Origin: JACCWM01 sp040393065
Lineage (GTDB): Bacteria > Myxococcota_A > Bradymonadia > Bradymonadales > Bradymonadaceae
DNA: 64,000 bases
Direction of reading: 5' to 3'
NCBI GenBank assembly: GCA_040393065.1
Contig: JBEBUW010000001.1
Coordinates: 36,124 to 100,123, forward strand
This document shows, piece by piece, positions 41,797 to 50,855 of the stretch; the stretch's first letter is position 1, and each line of letters begins with the position of its first letter. A program made the position numbers and the translations under genes. The notes under the pieces were generated by a model, which was not told the origin of the DNA, ran no database searches, and was given only the letters and a program-made list of their open reading frames with translations.

Positions 41797-44490
41797 ATGT
41801 TTATTCGTTTTTTAGGTGCGATTGGCACTGTTACGGGAACAATGACTGAAATGTATCATCCTCAATCCGGGCTTCGATTCCTGGTTGATTGTGGAATGAT
41901 GCAAGGGGAAGCTCCAGAGAATATTCCTAACTGGAGCGAGGCTCCTTTGCCTTTTAAGGCTTCGGAGATTGATTTTGTTATATTGACCCATGCTCACCTG
42001 GACCATATTGGGTTGATTCCGAGACTAATTCGAGAAGGGTTTTGTGGAGAGTTTTGGTGTACGGAAGCTACACGTGACTTGACTGTTTTATCTTTAAAAG
42101 ACTCCCTGAATATTATGAAGGCTGCTGATGCTGAAGAGATAATCAGCCGACTTCGCTTCAATCTGCCTGAAATTGGTTTTTTGGGAAAAAAGATTTCGAT
42201 CAGTGACGGGCTTACGCTCTGCTATTTGCGAAACTCACATATCGTAGGAGCCTGCACTGTCCAGGTTTCATGGAGGCAGGACAATAAGTGGCGCTCCATC
42301 GCATTCTCGGGGGATGTCGGAATTAACCGTGAAGAGAATGCGCCGCTGCCTTTGTTGGCCGGGCAACAAGTTCCGTACCCTGCAGATTATACAGTGTTGG
42401 AGTCGACGTATGGTTCACGAAATCGGGAACCAATGGATCGCCAGCAGAGAATTCAAGGTTTTCGTACGTTGATTCGGCAGGTTGTTCAGGAAAAGCGCAT
42501 TGTTATTTTGCCGTGTTTTGCGATTCAACGCGGGCAAGAAGTACTTTTTGATTTGTATCATGCACTCTATGAAGAGAAGGTCTCAGCAACGATTCCTCTC
42601 GTGGTACATAGTTCGATGATGCAGCAGGCAAATGCTATTCTTGCAGATCACTTGTGCAGAACCGAGTTTAAACCAAAGAGTAAAAAAGGTTCTCATCCTA
42701 TCAGATATTTGTGGATGAATCTGGAAACATCAGAATGCCTTGGTATCGATCCGTTCGTAGATAAAGATGATTTAAAGTATGTCATAGAAACGGCACTTGT
42801 TGGTGCAAGTAATGTCACTGCAGGTTCGCCGAGGCTTGAGCGATGGGAGAGTTGTTGGGAGCGACGTAATAATCCTTCGTTTGATGATGCTGAGAGGCTT
42901 TTGCGCGAAAAGGGAGGATTTGTGGTTGCATCGGCAGGTATGTGTGATCACGGCCCTGTTGTAGAATATCTCAAGCGATTTTTATCGGACGACAGTACCA
43001 CAGTAGCATTAACCGGATATTGTGCGTCTGGAACATTTGGAGAGACTTTGCTGCGTGTCGGGCAATTAAATAAGGTGCAGAGGCAAGATATACCATCGGC
43101 GCAGACAGTTAAGTTGGTCGATGGCGCAGAACTGCATCTGTCCGATATCCGCGCAGAAATCTTCAAAATGGATTTCTATTCCGGGCATACCGATCAGGAG
43201 GGTTTAATTACATGGCTGACGGCGCCTTATGCGCGGGTTCATGCTCGGGAAATTATCGGTTTATTCCTTGTACATGGTACGCAAGAGGGACGTGAGGCGC
43301 TTCGGGATGAAATTGAGAAACGGTTGAAGAACGACAATCTCCCAGGGTTGGCAACAGTCCGCACCGTATTACCGTCGAATGCAGAGCAGTGGTATGACCT
43401 GGCGATGAATGGAAGAGAGTGTCAGCCACCGGGTCAGTTAGGGCTTATGAAGTCTCCTATTCAGGCTTCTTTAAAAGAGCTGGTGCCTTTTGATTTTCGA
43501 GTTTCTCCGGCGCTTGAGGAGGCGATTATCCATGATTTGCCTGGCCCTTTTCGTCGGCTTTTTGAGATGGCAGTAACGGAAAGTGAGAAGAGGGAGCTTG
43601 AGAAATACATGGAAAAGGCATGGATGCATGGTTCAACTCAAATTTTGCAAATGGCGAGCGAGTATGGATGGAGTCTGGGGCAGCTGCAGTCATCTCCCGG
43701 TGAACTACTGTTGAATGCTGCGCATGAAAAGGATCTGACACATATAGAAATGCTTTTCCATTGCTATGATTTCAGTGCGGAGGAGCTTCTTGAAGTTTTT
43801 GAAATTGCGAGAAATAGTCAACAATGGCTCCTGGCGAAAATTATTTTAAAGAAGTTGAAGGCGCAGTCGTATTGTTCGTCTGAAATGAGTGATGTTTTGG
43901 CGACTTATATTACAGTACATGCTCCGCTCACTGCATCCGATGGTGAAGTCTTTAAGTTGCTGTTGGCATGTGGTGCGCGCGCAGATTATGTGTTGCCTAC
44001 GGGGCTTTCATTGTTGCACCTTGCTTCATTGCGGATGGGAACAAAGACTTTGTTGTCATTGCTGATAGATGCAGGTGCGGATCCGTCGATTGTAACAGCT
44101 GATACGAAACAAACAGTTTTGCATATGACTGCTATAGGTGTTGGGTTTAATGCGTGCGAATATTGGGTGGAGCAAGGGAGAAAAGATTATACTTTAGAGG
44201 AGCGGGAAAGTAGTGCTGTTTTAATGGTTGATGTGGTAGTAAGGGTAGTGCCTGGTTTGATTCATGAACGAGATGTTTATGGTCGAACAGCTCTTCATTA
44301 TGCTTCTAGCTTAGGGGCTGAGAGACTTTCGCTGTTGTTTGTGAATCTGGCTCCGGAATTGCTGAGCGCAGAAGACAACGAGGGCTGGTGTCCAGTAGGG
44401 CTTGCTCGCTGTAATGGACATTTAGAGTTGGCAGATAAGTTGTCTGAGCTTCGGGAAAGACAGTTCGTTGAAGCTGAAATGTTGTGTTAG
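41797..44490 (+). CDS. Beta-CASP metallo-beta-lactamase (RNA-nuclease type) fused to ankyrin repeats
   Basis: An 897-aa protein. Metallo-beta-lactamase motifs: THAHLDHIG (HxHxDH, residues 65-70), SHIVGA (His148), SGDVG (Asp173). Beta-CASP signs: LESTYGSRNREP, ILPCFAIQRGQEVLFDLY, ASAGMCDHGPVVEYL, and SGHTDQEGLITWL, so it is related to the RNase J/CPSF-type exonucleases or RNA-processing enzymes. From about residue 620 on the protein has ankyrin-like units (HLASLRMGTKTLLSLLIDAG, then ADPSIV; YGRTALHYASSLGAERLSLL; LLSAEDNEGWCPVGLARCNG). The combination is unusual. The gene is more AT-rich than its neighbours and uses different codons, so transfer is likely. The start follows GAGGAG by 7 bases; the ATG at 41776 is not needed. 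Likely cytoplasmic; may act in RNA turnover, stress or defence. Confidence 0.85.
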   Translation: MFIRFLGAIGTVTGTMTEMYHPQSGLRFLVDCGMMQGEAPENIPNWSEAPLPFKASEIDFVILTHAHLDHIGLIPRLIREGFCGEFWCTEATRDLTVLSLKDSLNIMKAADAEEIISRLRFNLPEIGFLGKKISISDGLTLCYLRNSHIVGACTVQVSWRQDNKWRSIAFSGDVGINREENAPLPLLAGQQVPYPADYTVLESTYGSRNREPMDRQQRIQGFRTLIRQVVQEKRIVILPCFAIQRGQEVLFDLYHALYEEKVSATIPLVVHSSMMQQANAILADHLCRTEFKPKSKKGSHPIRYLWMNLETSECLGIDPFVDKDDLKYVIETALVGASNVTAGSPRLERWESCWERRNNPSFDDAERLLREKGGFVVASAGMCDHGPVVEYLKRFLSDDSTTVALTGYCASGTFGETLLRVGQLNKVQRQDIPSAQTVKLVDGAELHLSDIRAEIFKMDFYSGHTDQEGLITWLTAPYARVHAREIIGLFLVHGTQEGREALRDEIEKRLKNDNLPGLATVRTVLPSNAEQWYDLAMNGRECQPPGQLGLMKSPIQASLKELVPFDFRVSPALEEAIIHDLPGPFRRLFEMAVTESEKRELEKYMEKAWMHGSTQILQMASEYGWSLGQLQSSPGELLLNAAHEKDLTHIEMLFHCYDFSAEELLEVFEIARNSQQWLLAKIILKKLKAQSYCSSEMSDVLATYITVHAPLTASDGEVFKLLLACGARADYVLPTGLSLLHLASLRMGTKTLLSLLIDAGADPSIVTADTKQTVLHMTAIGVGFNACEYWVEQGRKDYTLEERESSAVLMVDVVVRVVPGLIHERDVYGRTALHYASSLGAERLSLLFVNLAPELLSAEDNEGWCPVGLARCNGHLELADKLSELRERQFVEAEMLC

Positions 44491-44524
44491 GTGGTCGTGA
44501 TTGACCGCTGATTTGTAGAGTGTG

Positions 44525-44558
44525 GCCGGGATGGCTTACGCATGGAAGCTGTCCCGGC
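44525..44558 (+). terminator. Weak terminator-like hairpin after the nuclease-ankyrin gene
   Basis: GCCGGGA pairs with TCCCGGC across a 20-base loop that has further AGCT pairing, followed by GCTTTT. It is 35 bases past the stop. The remaining bases to 44721 hold no supported gene. Confidence 0.5.
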
Positions 44559-44721
44559 GCTTTTGGGGTTAGAGCTGCCTCGAGACTGGTGAAGCGGGCG
44601 GGTGTGCGGCGGTTTTAATGAAGTGAGCGTTCGGGGGGCATTGGGCAATGGTCTGGGGGGTTTGCGCAGGGTGTAATAGAAAACAGGGAATTTTAGAAAC
44701 CTGGAGGATAGAGGAGGCGTT

Positions 44722-45345
44722 GTGGAGAAGATGAACGTTGTGCGGGAAGTGTTGGATTTCTGGTTTGGGGAGCTTGATGTGTATGGACGGGCGACACCGG
44801 AGGTGAGTGCGCGGTGGTCGATGAAAGATCCGGAATTTGATCGTGAGATTCGGGAGCGGTTTGAGGGGCTCTGGGAAGAGATTGTGGCCGGAAAGAAGGA
44901 GGCGTGGTTAGGGACGGCGGAGGGGTTGGTGGCGTATGTGGTCGTGCTGGATCAGTTTTCGCGCAATATGTTTCGGGGGACGGCGAAGATGTATGCGTCG
45001 GATGCGCAGTGTTTGAAGGTGGCGCTGGGGGCGATTGAGAGGGGCGTGGACAGGCAGGTGGTGTTTGCGCATCGGAACTTTTTGTATATGCCGCTGATGC
45101 ACAGTGAGGATGTGGCGGTGCAGGATCGTTGTGTGGCGTTGTACGAGGCCTGGCGCGATGAATTGGCGGAAGACTTTGCGGGTGGGGCGGCGAAGGAGGA
45201 AGTGGCCAGGCGCGTGGGCTATGCGGTTCGGCACCGTGATATTGTGGCGCGCTTCGGGAGATTTCCGCATCGCAATGAGATTGTGGGGAGGGCATCGACG
45301 CGGGAAGAGATTGCGTTTTTGAAATTGCCGGGTTCGTCGTTCTGA
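44722..45345 (+). CDS. DUF924 family protein
   Basis: A 207-aa protein. The family pattern is clear: VREVLDFWFGELD, RWSMKDPEFDREIRERF, WLGTAEGLVAYVVVLDQFSR, NMFRGTAKMYASDAQCLKVA and HRNFLYMPLMHSED, ending with FGRFPHRNEIVGR. These are helical, TPR-like cytoplasmic proteins widespread in proteobacteria, function unknown. The GTG start is chosen because GAGGAGG lies four bases upstream; the ATG at 44731 is too far from it. It stands alone on the plus strand and faces a zinc-ribbon gene on the minus strand. Confidence 0.9.
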   Translation: MEKMNVVREVLDFWFGELDVYGRATPEVSARWSMKDPEFDREIRERFEGLWEEIVAGKKEAWLGTAEGLVAYVVVLDQFSRNMFRGTAKMYASDAQCLKVALGAIERGVDRQVVFAHRNFLYMPLMHSEDVAVQDRCVALYEAWRDELAEDFAGGAAKEEVARRVGYAVRHRDIVARFGRFPHRNEIVGRASTREEIAFLKLPGSSF

Positions 45346-45375
45346 GGCGCTGGCGCTACCAGCGAGCGGGCGCGG

Positions 45376-45762
45376 TCAGCGGGTGGGGTTCATGGATGCG
45401 TCGGTGATGATGAGTTTCATGCAGGTGGTTTGCGTGGGGCATTGCTGGCTGGTTTGTATGTCGCATTCAATGTAGCCGTGCTCCAGGTAGGGGGCGATCA
45501 GGTCTTTTTCGGCATCATGAGGGATGCAGACGTGCGAGGTGGCGTGGATGGTATCTTCATCGGAAAAGTTTGGCAGGGTATAATAGAAGGCGATACCGAC
45601 AAGGAACAGTGTGGTGGCAACGATAAAGAACACCGTCCGGCGGAAATCGGCTTTGACGCGGGCTTCGTAGCGTGCCTGGAGGTAGGGCAGGGCTGCGTTG
45701 CAATGCAAGCAGATATTTGCGTTTCCGGGGTTTTTTTCGGTGCATGTGGGACAGATGTTCAC
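45376..45762 (-). CDS. Small zinc-ribbon membrane protein
   Basis: A 128-aa protein. The start is a GTG with AGGAG 7 bases upstream; the longer ATG form (45798) would add 12 doubtful residues. It begins VNICPTCTEKNPGNANICLHC, a double-CxxC zinc ribbon, followed by one TM (RRTVFFIVATTLFLVGIAFY) and a soluble part with four Cys (HVCIPHD, YIECDIQTSQQCPTQTTCMK). The ribbon would be cytoplasmic and the Cys part periplasmic. Function unknown. Its downstream end is near the stop of the DUF924 gene, so the two converge. Confidence 0.72.
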   Translation of the reverse strand: MNICPTCTEKNPGNANICLHCNAALPYLQARYEARVKADFRRTVFFIVATTLFLVGIAFYYTLPNFSDEDTIHATSHVCIPHDAEKDLIAPYLEHGYIECDIQTSQQCPTQTTCMKLIITDASMNPTR

Positions 45763-46016
45763 CGCAGGTCTCCTGTGCGAGCGTGGGGGTGAGAGCATTT
45801 CTCTGATAAGCGGCCGAGAGCATACGGAATTGCGGGGAGGAAGTCGAATAGGGTCTGCGCGAGGGACGTGGTATAAATGGTTGTGCGTCGGCCGGGGGAG
45901 AGGAGTCGGGAACGGCTGGCGGAAGGATTATTGCGTGGAGAATCGGGGTTTCTCCGCGGTGTTGTCTGGAAGGGTGACGAGCGTTACCGAAGAACGAAAT
46001 CCAGGTGAGGTTGTCG

Positions 46017-47627
46017 ATGAAGCGGGAAGAAGCGCTGGCGCGCGGTCGGGATTATTTGGATGAGGCCACGGAAAATATTACGTTTGATGAGTTTACGTGG
46101 GCTCTGGAAGAGGTCTGGCGCGGCGTGGCGTGGGTGCTGAATGCGCTGGCAGAGAAGCCGCAAAGTTCGCTGGATGAGATGTTGGGGCCGAAGGGCGACG
46201 TGCCGCCGGCGGGAACGTTGCGGGCATTGTTGGAAAAGATCGTGGAGTCGCCGCGGACGGCGCGGGTGGCGACGGAACTGGAGGCGCGGCGCGCCGGATT
46301 GGTACAAGAAATTTCGGGGGACGAGGTTGCGCGGCTGGTTTTTGATGCCTGGGAGCTTCATGACGCGTGTGGCAAGAAGTTTCAGCTGGTGGATGAGCGC
46401 TTGCGTGGACGGCTGATGGTGTCGGAGGAATCGCCGGGGCGGGTGGGCAGTCGTGTGGTGGAGGGGCGTACGGCGCTCAAGATTATGGCGGCGGCCGGTG
46501 CGCTGGCGTTGCAGGGTTGCATGAATCTGGATGGGGAAAAGCCGCGTGCGGTGAAGCAAGCGGCCGCGACGCAGGCGGAGAAGGTGCAGGCGAAGATTCG
46601 GGCGGTGACGCCGATTCAAGCGATGCACTGGGAGACGTCGGATCCGTTTTTGTTCTGTGCGTATCACAAGGATGATTATCCGCAGGGAACTGAAAGTATG
46701 GGGCCGGTGAGCTCGCTGGCGGGGCGGCATCTCGGGCGGGATTTTGATGAGTCGCAGAGCTGGCGGATGTATCACGGGCGGGAGATTCCGGGGTTTCCGC
46801 GCCATCCGCATCGCGGGTTTGAGACGGTGACGGTGCTGCGGTCTGGTTTTATTGATCATGCGGATTCGCTCGGGGCGACGGCGCGTTTTGGGCCGGGCGA
46901 TGTGCAGTGGCTGACGGCCGGGCAGGGGATTCAGCATGCGGAGATGTTTCCGCTGGTGCGCACGGATACGCCGAATCCGCTGGAGTTGTTTCAGATCTGG
47001 CTGAATTTGCCGCGCAAGAACAAAATGGTGGATCCGTATTTTACGATGTTCTGGAGTGAGAAGATTCCGCGCGTGGTGGAGCAGGATAAGGCCGGGCGGA
47101 TTTCGGAAATTACGATTGCGGCGGGCGCTTATAAGGATGCAAAGCCGCTTGCTCCGCCGCCGAGCTCGTGGGCGACCGATCCGGCGAGTGATGTGGCGAT
47201 CTGGTCGATTCGGATGGAGCCGCATGCGGTGTTGGAGTTTCCGGCGGTGAAGCCGGGAACGTTGCGCTCGTTGTATGTCCATCGTGGGCAGGGCGTTGTG
47301 GCGGGTGTTGAGGAGGGCGTGCCGGGAAGCGGGCGGCAGGTGGGGAATCGTTCGCGGATTGAGCTTGCGGATCACGAGGCGTTTGTGGTGCAGGCCGGCG
47401 GCGCGGAGACTGAGATATTGCTCTTGCAGGGACGGCCGATGGACGAGCCGATTGCCCGGCGTGGACCTTTTGTGATGAATACGCAGGAGGAAATTCGTCA
47501 GGCGTATGCGGATTATCAGCGGACGGGTTTTGGGGGCTGGCCGTGGAGAAATGATGGGCCGGCGCACGAGCGGCAAAATGGCCGGTTTGCGATTCACGCG
47601 GACGGTAAAAAGGAAGTGCCGGGGTGA
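46017..47627 (+). CDS. Pirin family protein with an N-terminal helical extension and an internal lipobox-like segment
   Basis: A 536-aa protein. Residues about 190-535 form a pirin: metal ligands His263 and His265 (HPHRGFETVTVLRSGFIDH), His307 and Glu309 (GQGIQHAEMF), and the second cupin. Pirins are iron-binding cupins, some with quercetinase activity or redox-regulator roles. Residues 1-150 are a helical domain (FDEFTWALEEVWRGVAWVLN) not found in pirins I know. Between the two lies ALKIMAAAGALALQGCMN, which looks like a lipoprotein signal with a lipobox Cys168. A start at ATG near 46416 would give a separate lipoprotein pirin. GAGG lies six bases before the ATG at 46017. Adjacent genes: MazF-DUF309 downstream (48 bases) on the same strand. 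Confidence 0.78.
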   Translation: MKREEALARGRDYLDEATENITFDEFTWALEEVWRGVAWVLNALAEKPQSSLDEMLGPKGDVPPAGTLRALLEKIVESPRTARVATELEARRAGLVQEISGDEVARLVFDAWELHDACGKKFQLVDERLRGRLMVSEESPGRVGSRVVEGRTALKIMAAAGALALQGCMNLDGEKPRAVKQAAATQAEKVQAKIRAVTPIQAMHWETSDPFLFCAYHKDDYPQGTESMGPVSSLAGRHLGRDFDESQSWRMYHGREIPGFPRHPHRGFETVTVLRSGFIDHADSLGATARFGPGDVQWLTAGQGIQHAEMFPLVRTDTPNPLELFQIWLNLPRKNKMVDPYFTMFWSEKIPRVVEQDKAGRISEITIAAGAYKDAKPLAPPPSSWATDPASDVAIWSIRMEPHAVLEFPAVKPGTLRSLYVHRGQGVVAGVEEGVPGSGRQVGNRSRIELADHEAFVVQAGGAETEILLLQGRPMDEPIARRGPFVMNTQEEIRQAYADYQRTGFGGWPWRNDGPAHERQNGRFAIHADGKKEVPG

Positions 47628-47675
47628 GAGCGCACGCTGTTTATACACGTTATACACGCAGGTTAAGGTCGGTCG

Positions 47676-48518
47676 ATGCAAATCAACAGCGGTGATATTT
47701 TCTGGATTGCGCCTCAGGCTTTTGCATCGACTGCGACCGGGCCTGCGCATCCTCATGTTGTGGTGCAGGACAATGTGTTCAATCACTCGCGGATTGATAT
47801 GGTTGTGGTGTGCGCGCTGACATCGAATTTGCATCGCGCCAGTGAGCCGGGCAATGTTTTGTTGGAGGTCGGCGAGGGGAGGCTGGCAAGGCAAAGCGTT
47901 GTGGTGGTTTCGCAGATCTCTTCGGTGCGTAAGGAGGATCTGGGGGAGCGCATTGGCGTGTTGTCTGAAGAACGCGTGGAGCAGATACTGGATGGCTTGC
48001 GGTTTCAGCAGCGTTCGTTTTTTGGCGGGAAGGTGCGGGTCATCGAGCCGTGGGAGCAGGGAATCGTGTGTTTGGAGCAGCGGGCATACTGGGATGCGCA
48101 TGAGGCGTGGGAGGCTATCTGGACGGCTTTGCCGGCATCGGCGCTGCGCGATAATTTGCAGGGACTGATTCAGTTTGCGGCCGCCTGTTATAAGCCTCAG
48201 CAAGTTCGGGCCGGGAAGAGTGAGGCGGGGATGCAGCGTGGGATGGCGGCTTTGTTGGCGAGTGCGGCCGGTTATCTGGGTGTTGCGGCTCGAGAAAGTT
48301 CTGAAAAGTTCGGGCGAAATGCATTGGATCCGGCTTTTGATGTGGCGGTGGTGCAGGCCGGGATTGAGCGATTGCAGCATGTGCTGGATGCCTGGCGGGC
48401 GGGTGCATTGGATCTTTCCAGCGTGGAAGACCAGGTGCACAGCATTGCTGAGGACGTGGCGGGTGCGCTTTGTGAGCAGACGTTGGGGTCGGCTGGGTTT
48501 CTGGTGAGGGAGCCGTAG
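47676..48518 (+). CDS. MazF/PemK-like toxin domain fused to DUF309
   Basis: A 280-aa protein. Residues 1-115 match the MazF/PemK endoribonuclease fold: GDIFWIAP, PHVVVQDNVFNHSRI, VVCALTSNLHR (the conserved Thr-Ser), PGNVLLEVGEG and SVVVVSQISSV. The usual Arg of the G-x-R-P motif is His here (AHPH). Residues about 125-245 match DUF309 (PF03745): CLEQRAYWDAHEAWEAIW, then LQGLIQFAAACYKPQQ. DUF309 proteins are small helical proteins of unknown function with a conserved HExWE-type motif. No antitoxin gene precedes it; the upstream gene is the pirin. A terminator hairpin follows. It could be a toxin-like nuclease held by DUF309, or a domesticated RNA-binding protein. Confidence 0.83.
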   Translation: MQINSGDIFWIAPQAFASTATGPAHPHVVVQDNVFNHSRIDMVVVCALTSNLHRASEPGNVLLEVGEGRLARQSVVVVSQISSVRKEDLGERIGVLSEERVEQILDGLRFQQRSFFGGKVRVIEPWEQGIVCLEQRAYWDAHEAWEAIWTALPASALRDNLQGLIQFAAACYKPQQVRAGKSEAGMQRGMAALLASAAGYLGVAARESSEKFGRNALDPAFDVAVVQAGIERLQHVLDAWRAGALDLSSVEDQVHSIAEDVAGALCEQTLGSAGFLVREP

Positions 48519-48550
48519 ATAAGTACGAGCGGTTCGATGAAAAATAAAAA

Positions 48551-48574
48551 GCCGGGCTGTGGGAACAGCCCGGC
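48551..48574. terminator. Bidirectional intrinsic terminator
   Basis: GCCGGGCTGT pairs perfectly with ACAGCCCGGC around GGGA, with an A-rich stretch before it and TTTT after it. It lies between convergent genes and can stop transcription from both sides. Confidence 0.85.
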
Positions 48575-48614
48575 TTTTGGTTTTCTGCGCCGTTCGTTTT
48601 GGAGGATTGGAGCT

Positions 48615-50411
48615 TTAGCGTGTGATGGTTTTGGAGATCGCGCAGGCGGGCTCGGCCAGAGTGCCGCCGGAGAGGTAGCAGGCTTTGTTGGAGAGTTCTT
48701 GAGCGCGTGCGGTGTCGTAGACCTGCGCGGTTCGCTGGCAGAATTCTTTGACTTCGCCTTCACGTTTTTCGCCATGAAGTTCGGGCCAGTAGATGCCGAC
48801 GTAGCGTTCCAGTTTCGGGTTGCTGGTCGGCGCGACTTGATTGATGAGGTTGAGGCAGGTGTTGGCGTCGTTTGTGGCGTAGAGCGCGGCGCCCCAGAAG
48901 CATGCTTCGTCCACGCCGGCATGGCAGGCGCGGGCGGTGTATTTGGCAGCGCGGCGGATGTCGGCCTGCAGGTCGGGATCGTCAGAGTACTTGTTGCCTT
49001 TGTAGTAGAATCCGCCGAGTTCCAGACAGGCGCGGGCTGAGCCGGAGTCGCAGCCGGTGGATACGATGTGCTCGAGCAGTTCGCCGTCGCCTTCGATGCC
49101 GACTTCGTCCATGTATTCGCTGCCGAGGGCTTCGACGATGAAGCTACAGGCGGTGGAGTTGCCCAGGTAGCAGCCCATGCCCATCAGCGGGAGCATTTGT
49201 TCGGCCTGCTCTTCGGTGCTCGGCTCGGTCGTCGGGCCACTTTGAGCGCCAATGATCAGTGCGGCAAGGGTGCAGGCGTTGGCTTCTTCTTCTTCCTCGC
49301 AGGCTTCGTTCAAGACGGGGAGCATGGGCTTGAGTTTTTTGAGCGCCTGGAAGGCTTCGGGTTCGTCTTCCTGGCCGATATCATAGTAGTCGAAGAAGTC
49401 GTGTTCTTCTAAGAAGGCTTCGCCCATGCGTCCGCAGCTTTCCAGACTTCCGTTTTTGCACTGCGTTTCGCAACCGCTCAGATCGTAGCGTTTGCACAGA
49501 TACGAGGATGTCTGGGAGGGCGCAACGCAGGCTCCATCCACATAAACGGCGCCGGCCGGGCAGGAGCGTGTATCGACTGCAGAGGCCGCGGATGCGCTGG
49601 CTTGCTTGTTTTGGTTGCCTACGGTCACGGCGTCGATTTTACCGTCGATGACCGGGATGATGCTGATGCGCATCATGGCGCCGCATCCTTCGGGCGGTTC
49701 CTCATCGCGGGCAGAAGCCTGTTTGCAGGCTTCTGCGTCGCCGTCGGCAGAAAGTGCCTGGCGCTCGCTGGAGATCTGGCCTTCGGCGTTGCCATAGCCA
49801 AGGACTTCGGCGGCGCTTACGGCCTGGCCGCGTTCACCGGCAGCGATGGCAAAGGCGCCGACCTGGGTCTGGTAGATAAAGTGCGTGGCTTCTTTGCAGG
49901 CGGAGCGGTCGATCTGGTCGCGTGTAACGTCTTTGACCGGCGTGGTCATCGAGCCAATCATCACGTAGGCCAGGTTGAGGGCTTTGCCCTGTTCCATGGC
50001 GGCCTGGATTGCAGCGCCGGGCGTGGGGGTGGACAGGTTGGCCGAGGCGCTTGCGGCATCGGTAATTTGCAGCGTTTTGGTTTTTTGTGAGCGGCTTGCC
50101 CGGTAGCCATATTCGCCGGGGACTGCGCAGCTACGCAGCAGTTCAATGCCATCGCAGGTGTATTTGACCAAGGCTACGCCGTGGGCCATTTCGGTTTCCA
50201 GCGCTTCGCGGTCGGCGTCACTCCACTCCACCACGAAGCGTTGTGCTCCGTTGGGCGCCGAGAGTAGTTCCGGCGTGCATGTGGCGCTGTCGCCAAGCGC
50301 CGAGCTGATATTAGCTTGTTCCGGGCGTACCATTTCGGCCTGGTTTGCGCAGCCAGCACCAAGAAATCCAAGAGCCGCACAGGTTGCGAGCGGCCACGAT
50401 GCTTTTTTCAT
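48615..50411 (-). CDS. Lipoprotein with Cys-type Sel1-like repeats
   Basis: A 598-aa protein. The signal peptide ends in a lipobox (ALGFLGAGC), so it is lipid-anchored. The mature N-terminal half (residues about 30-280) is not recognised. The C-terminal part has Sel1-like helical repeats with conserved Cys: ACTLAALIIGAQSG, GCYLGNSTACSFIVEALG, ARACLELGGFYYKGNKY and HAGVDEACFWGAALYA. Such repeats form superhelices for protein binding and are common in Myxococcota surface lipoproteins. The start is set at MKKASW; earlier ATGs at 50423-50435 only lengthen the leader. It is isolated on the minus strand between the MazF-DUF309 gene and the divergent hydrolase gene. Confidence 0.82.
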   Translation of the reverse strand: MKKASWPLATCAALGFLGAGCANQAEMVRPEQANISSALGDSATCTPELLSAPNGAQRFVVEWSDADREALETEMAHGVALVKYTCDGIELLRSCAVPGEYGYRASRSQKTKTLQITDAASASANLSTPTPGAAIQAAMEQGKALNLAYVMIGSMTTPVKDVTRDQIDRSACKEATHFIYQTQVGAFAIAAGERGQAVSAAEVLGYGNAEGQISSERQALSADGDAEACKQASARDEEPPEGCGAMMRISIIPVIDGKIDAVTVGNQNKQASASAASAVDTRSCPAGAVYVDGACVAPSQTSSYLCKRYDLSGCETQCKNGSLESCGRMGEAFLEEHDFFDYYDIGQEDEPEAFQALKKLKPMLPVLNEACEEEEEANACTLAALIIGAQSGPTTEPSTEEQAEQMLPLMGMGCYLGNSTACSFIVEALGSEYMDEVGIEGDGELLEHIVSTGCDSGSARACLELGGFYYKGNKYSDDPDLQADIRRAAKYTARACHAGVDEACFWGAALYATNDANTCLNLINQVAPTSNPKLERYVGIYWPELHGEKREGEVKEFCQRTAQVYDTARAQELSNKACYLSGGTLAEPACAISKTITR

Positions 50412-50855
50412 CCAGTACATCATACGTCTACTCATATAGTCATCGGGTAAAACTGGAATTCGCTCAGTTCACGTTGCTCCCCGAAGCAATGGTCTTCGAT
50501 ATGTTTGAGGAGAAAGTAGAACTATGAGGAGCGGGGCCAAAGGGGCGCTTTCACGCGTCTCTTACAGGTCTATTGAACTATGTAAAACTTTGTCAAGAAC
50601 GGTTTGTGTTCGATCATGAAAGTCATTGTTGATTGAGGACAGGGCTGTTCCAGGTTGCAGGGAAATTGTTTATGACGGAGGGGCTTCTTGTTTGTAGTCA
50701 TGGATACAAGATAGAGATTTTGACGAATGTGGCGTATTGGGGCGTCGGGCTTGCGGGTTGGCAGTATCGGGACGTATCGTTATCAGATAGTCTGGAAATT
50801 CGGTGCTGGAGGCGTGTGGTCAGGCCTGTGGCGGGCGGTGAACAGCGGAGGACTG

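Noticed and set aside
47676..48518. Classical toxin-antitoxin module with the pirin as antitoxin
   Set aside because: The upstream gene is a pirin with no antitoxin-like DNA-binding domain, 48 bases away; nothing supports a TA pair.
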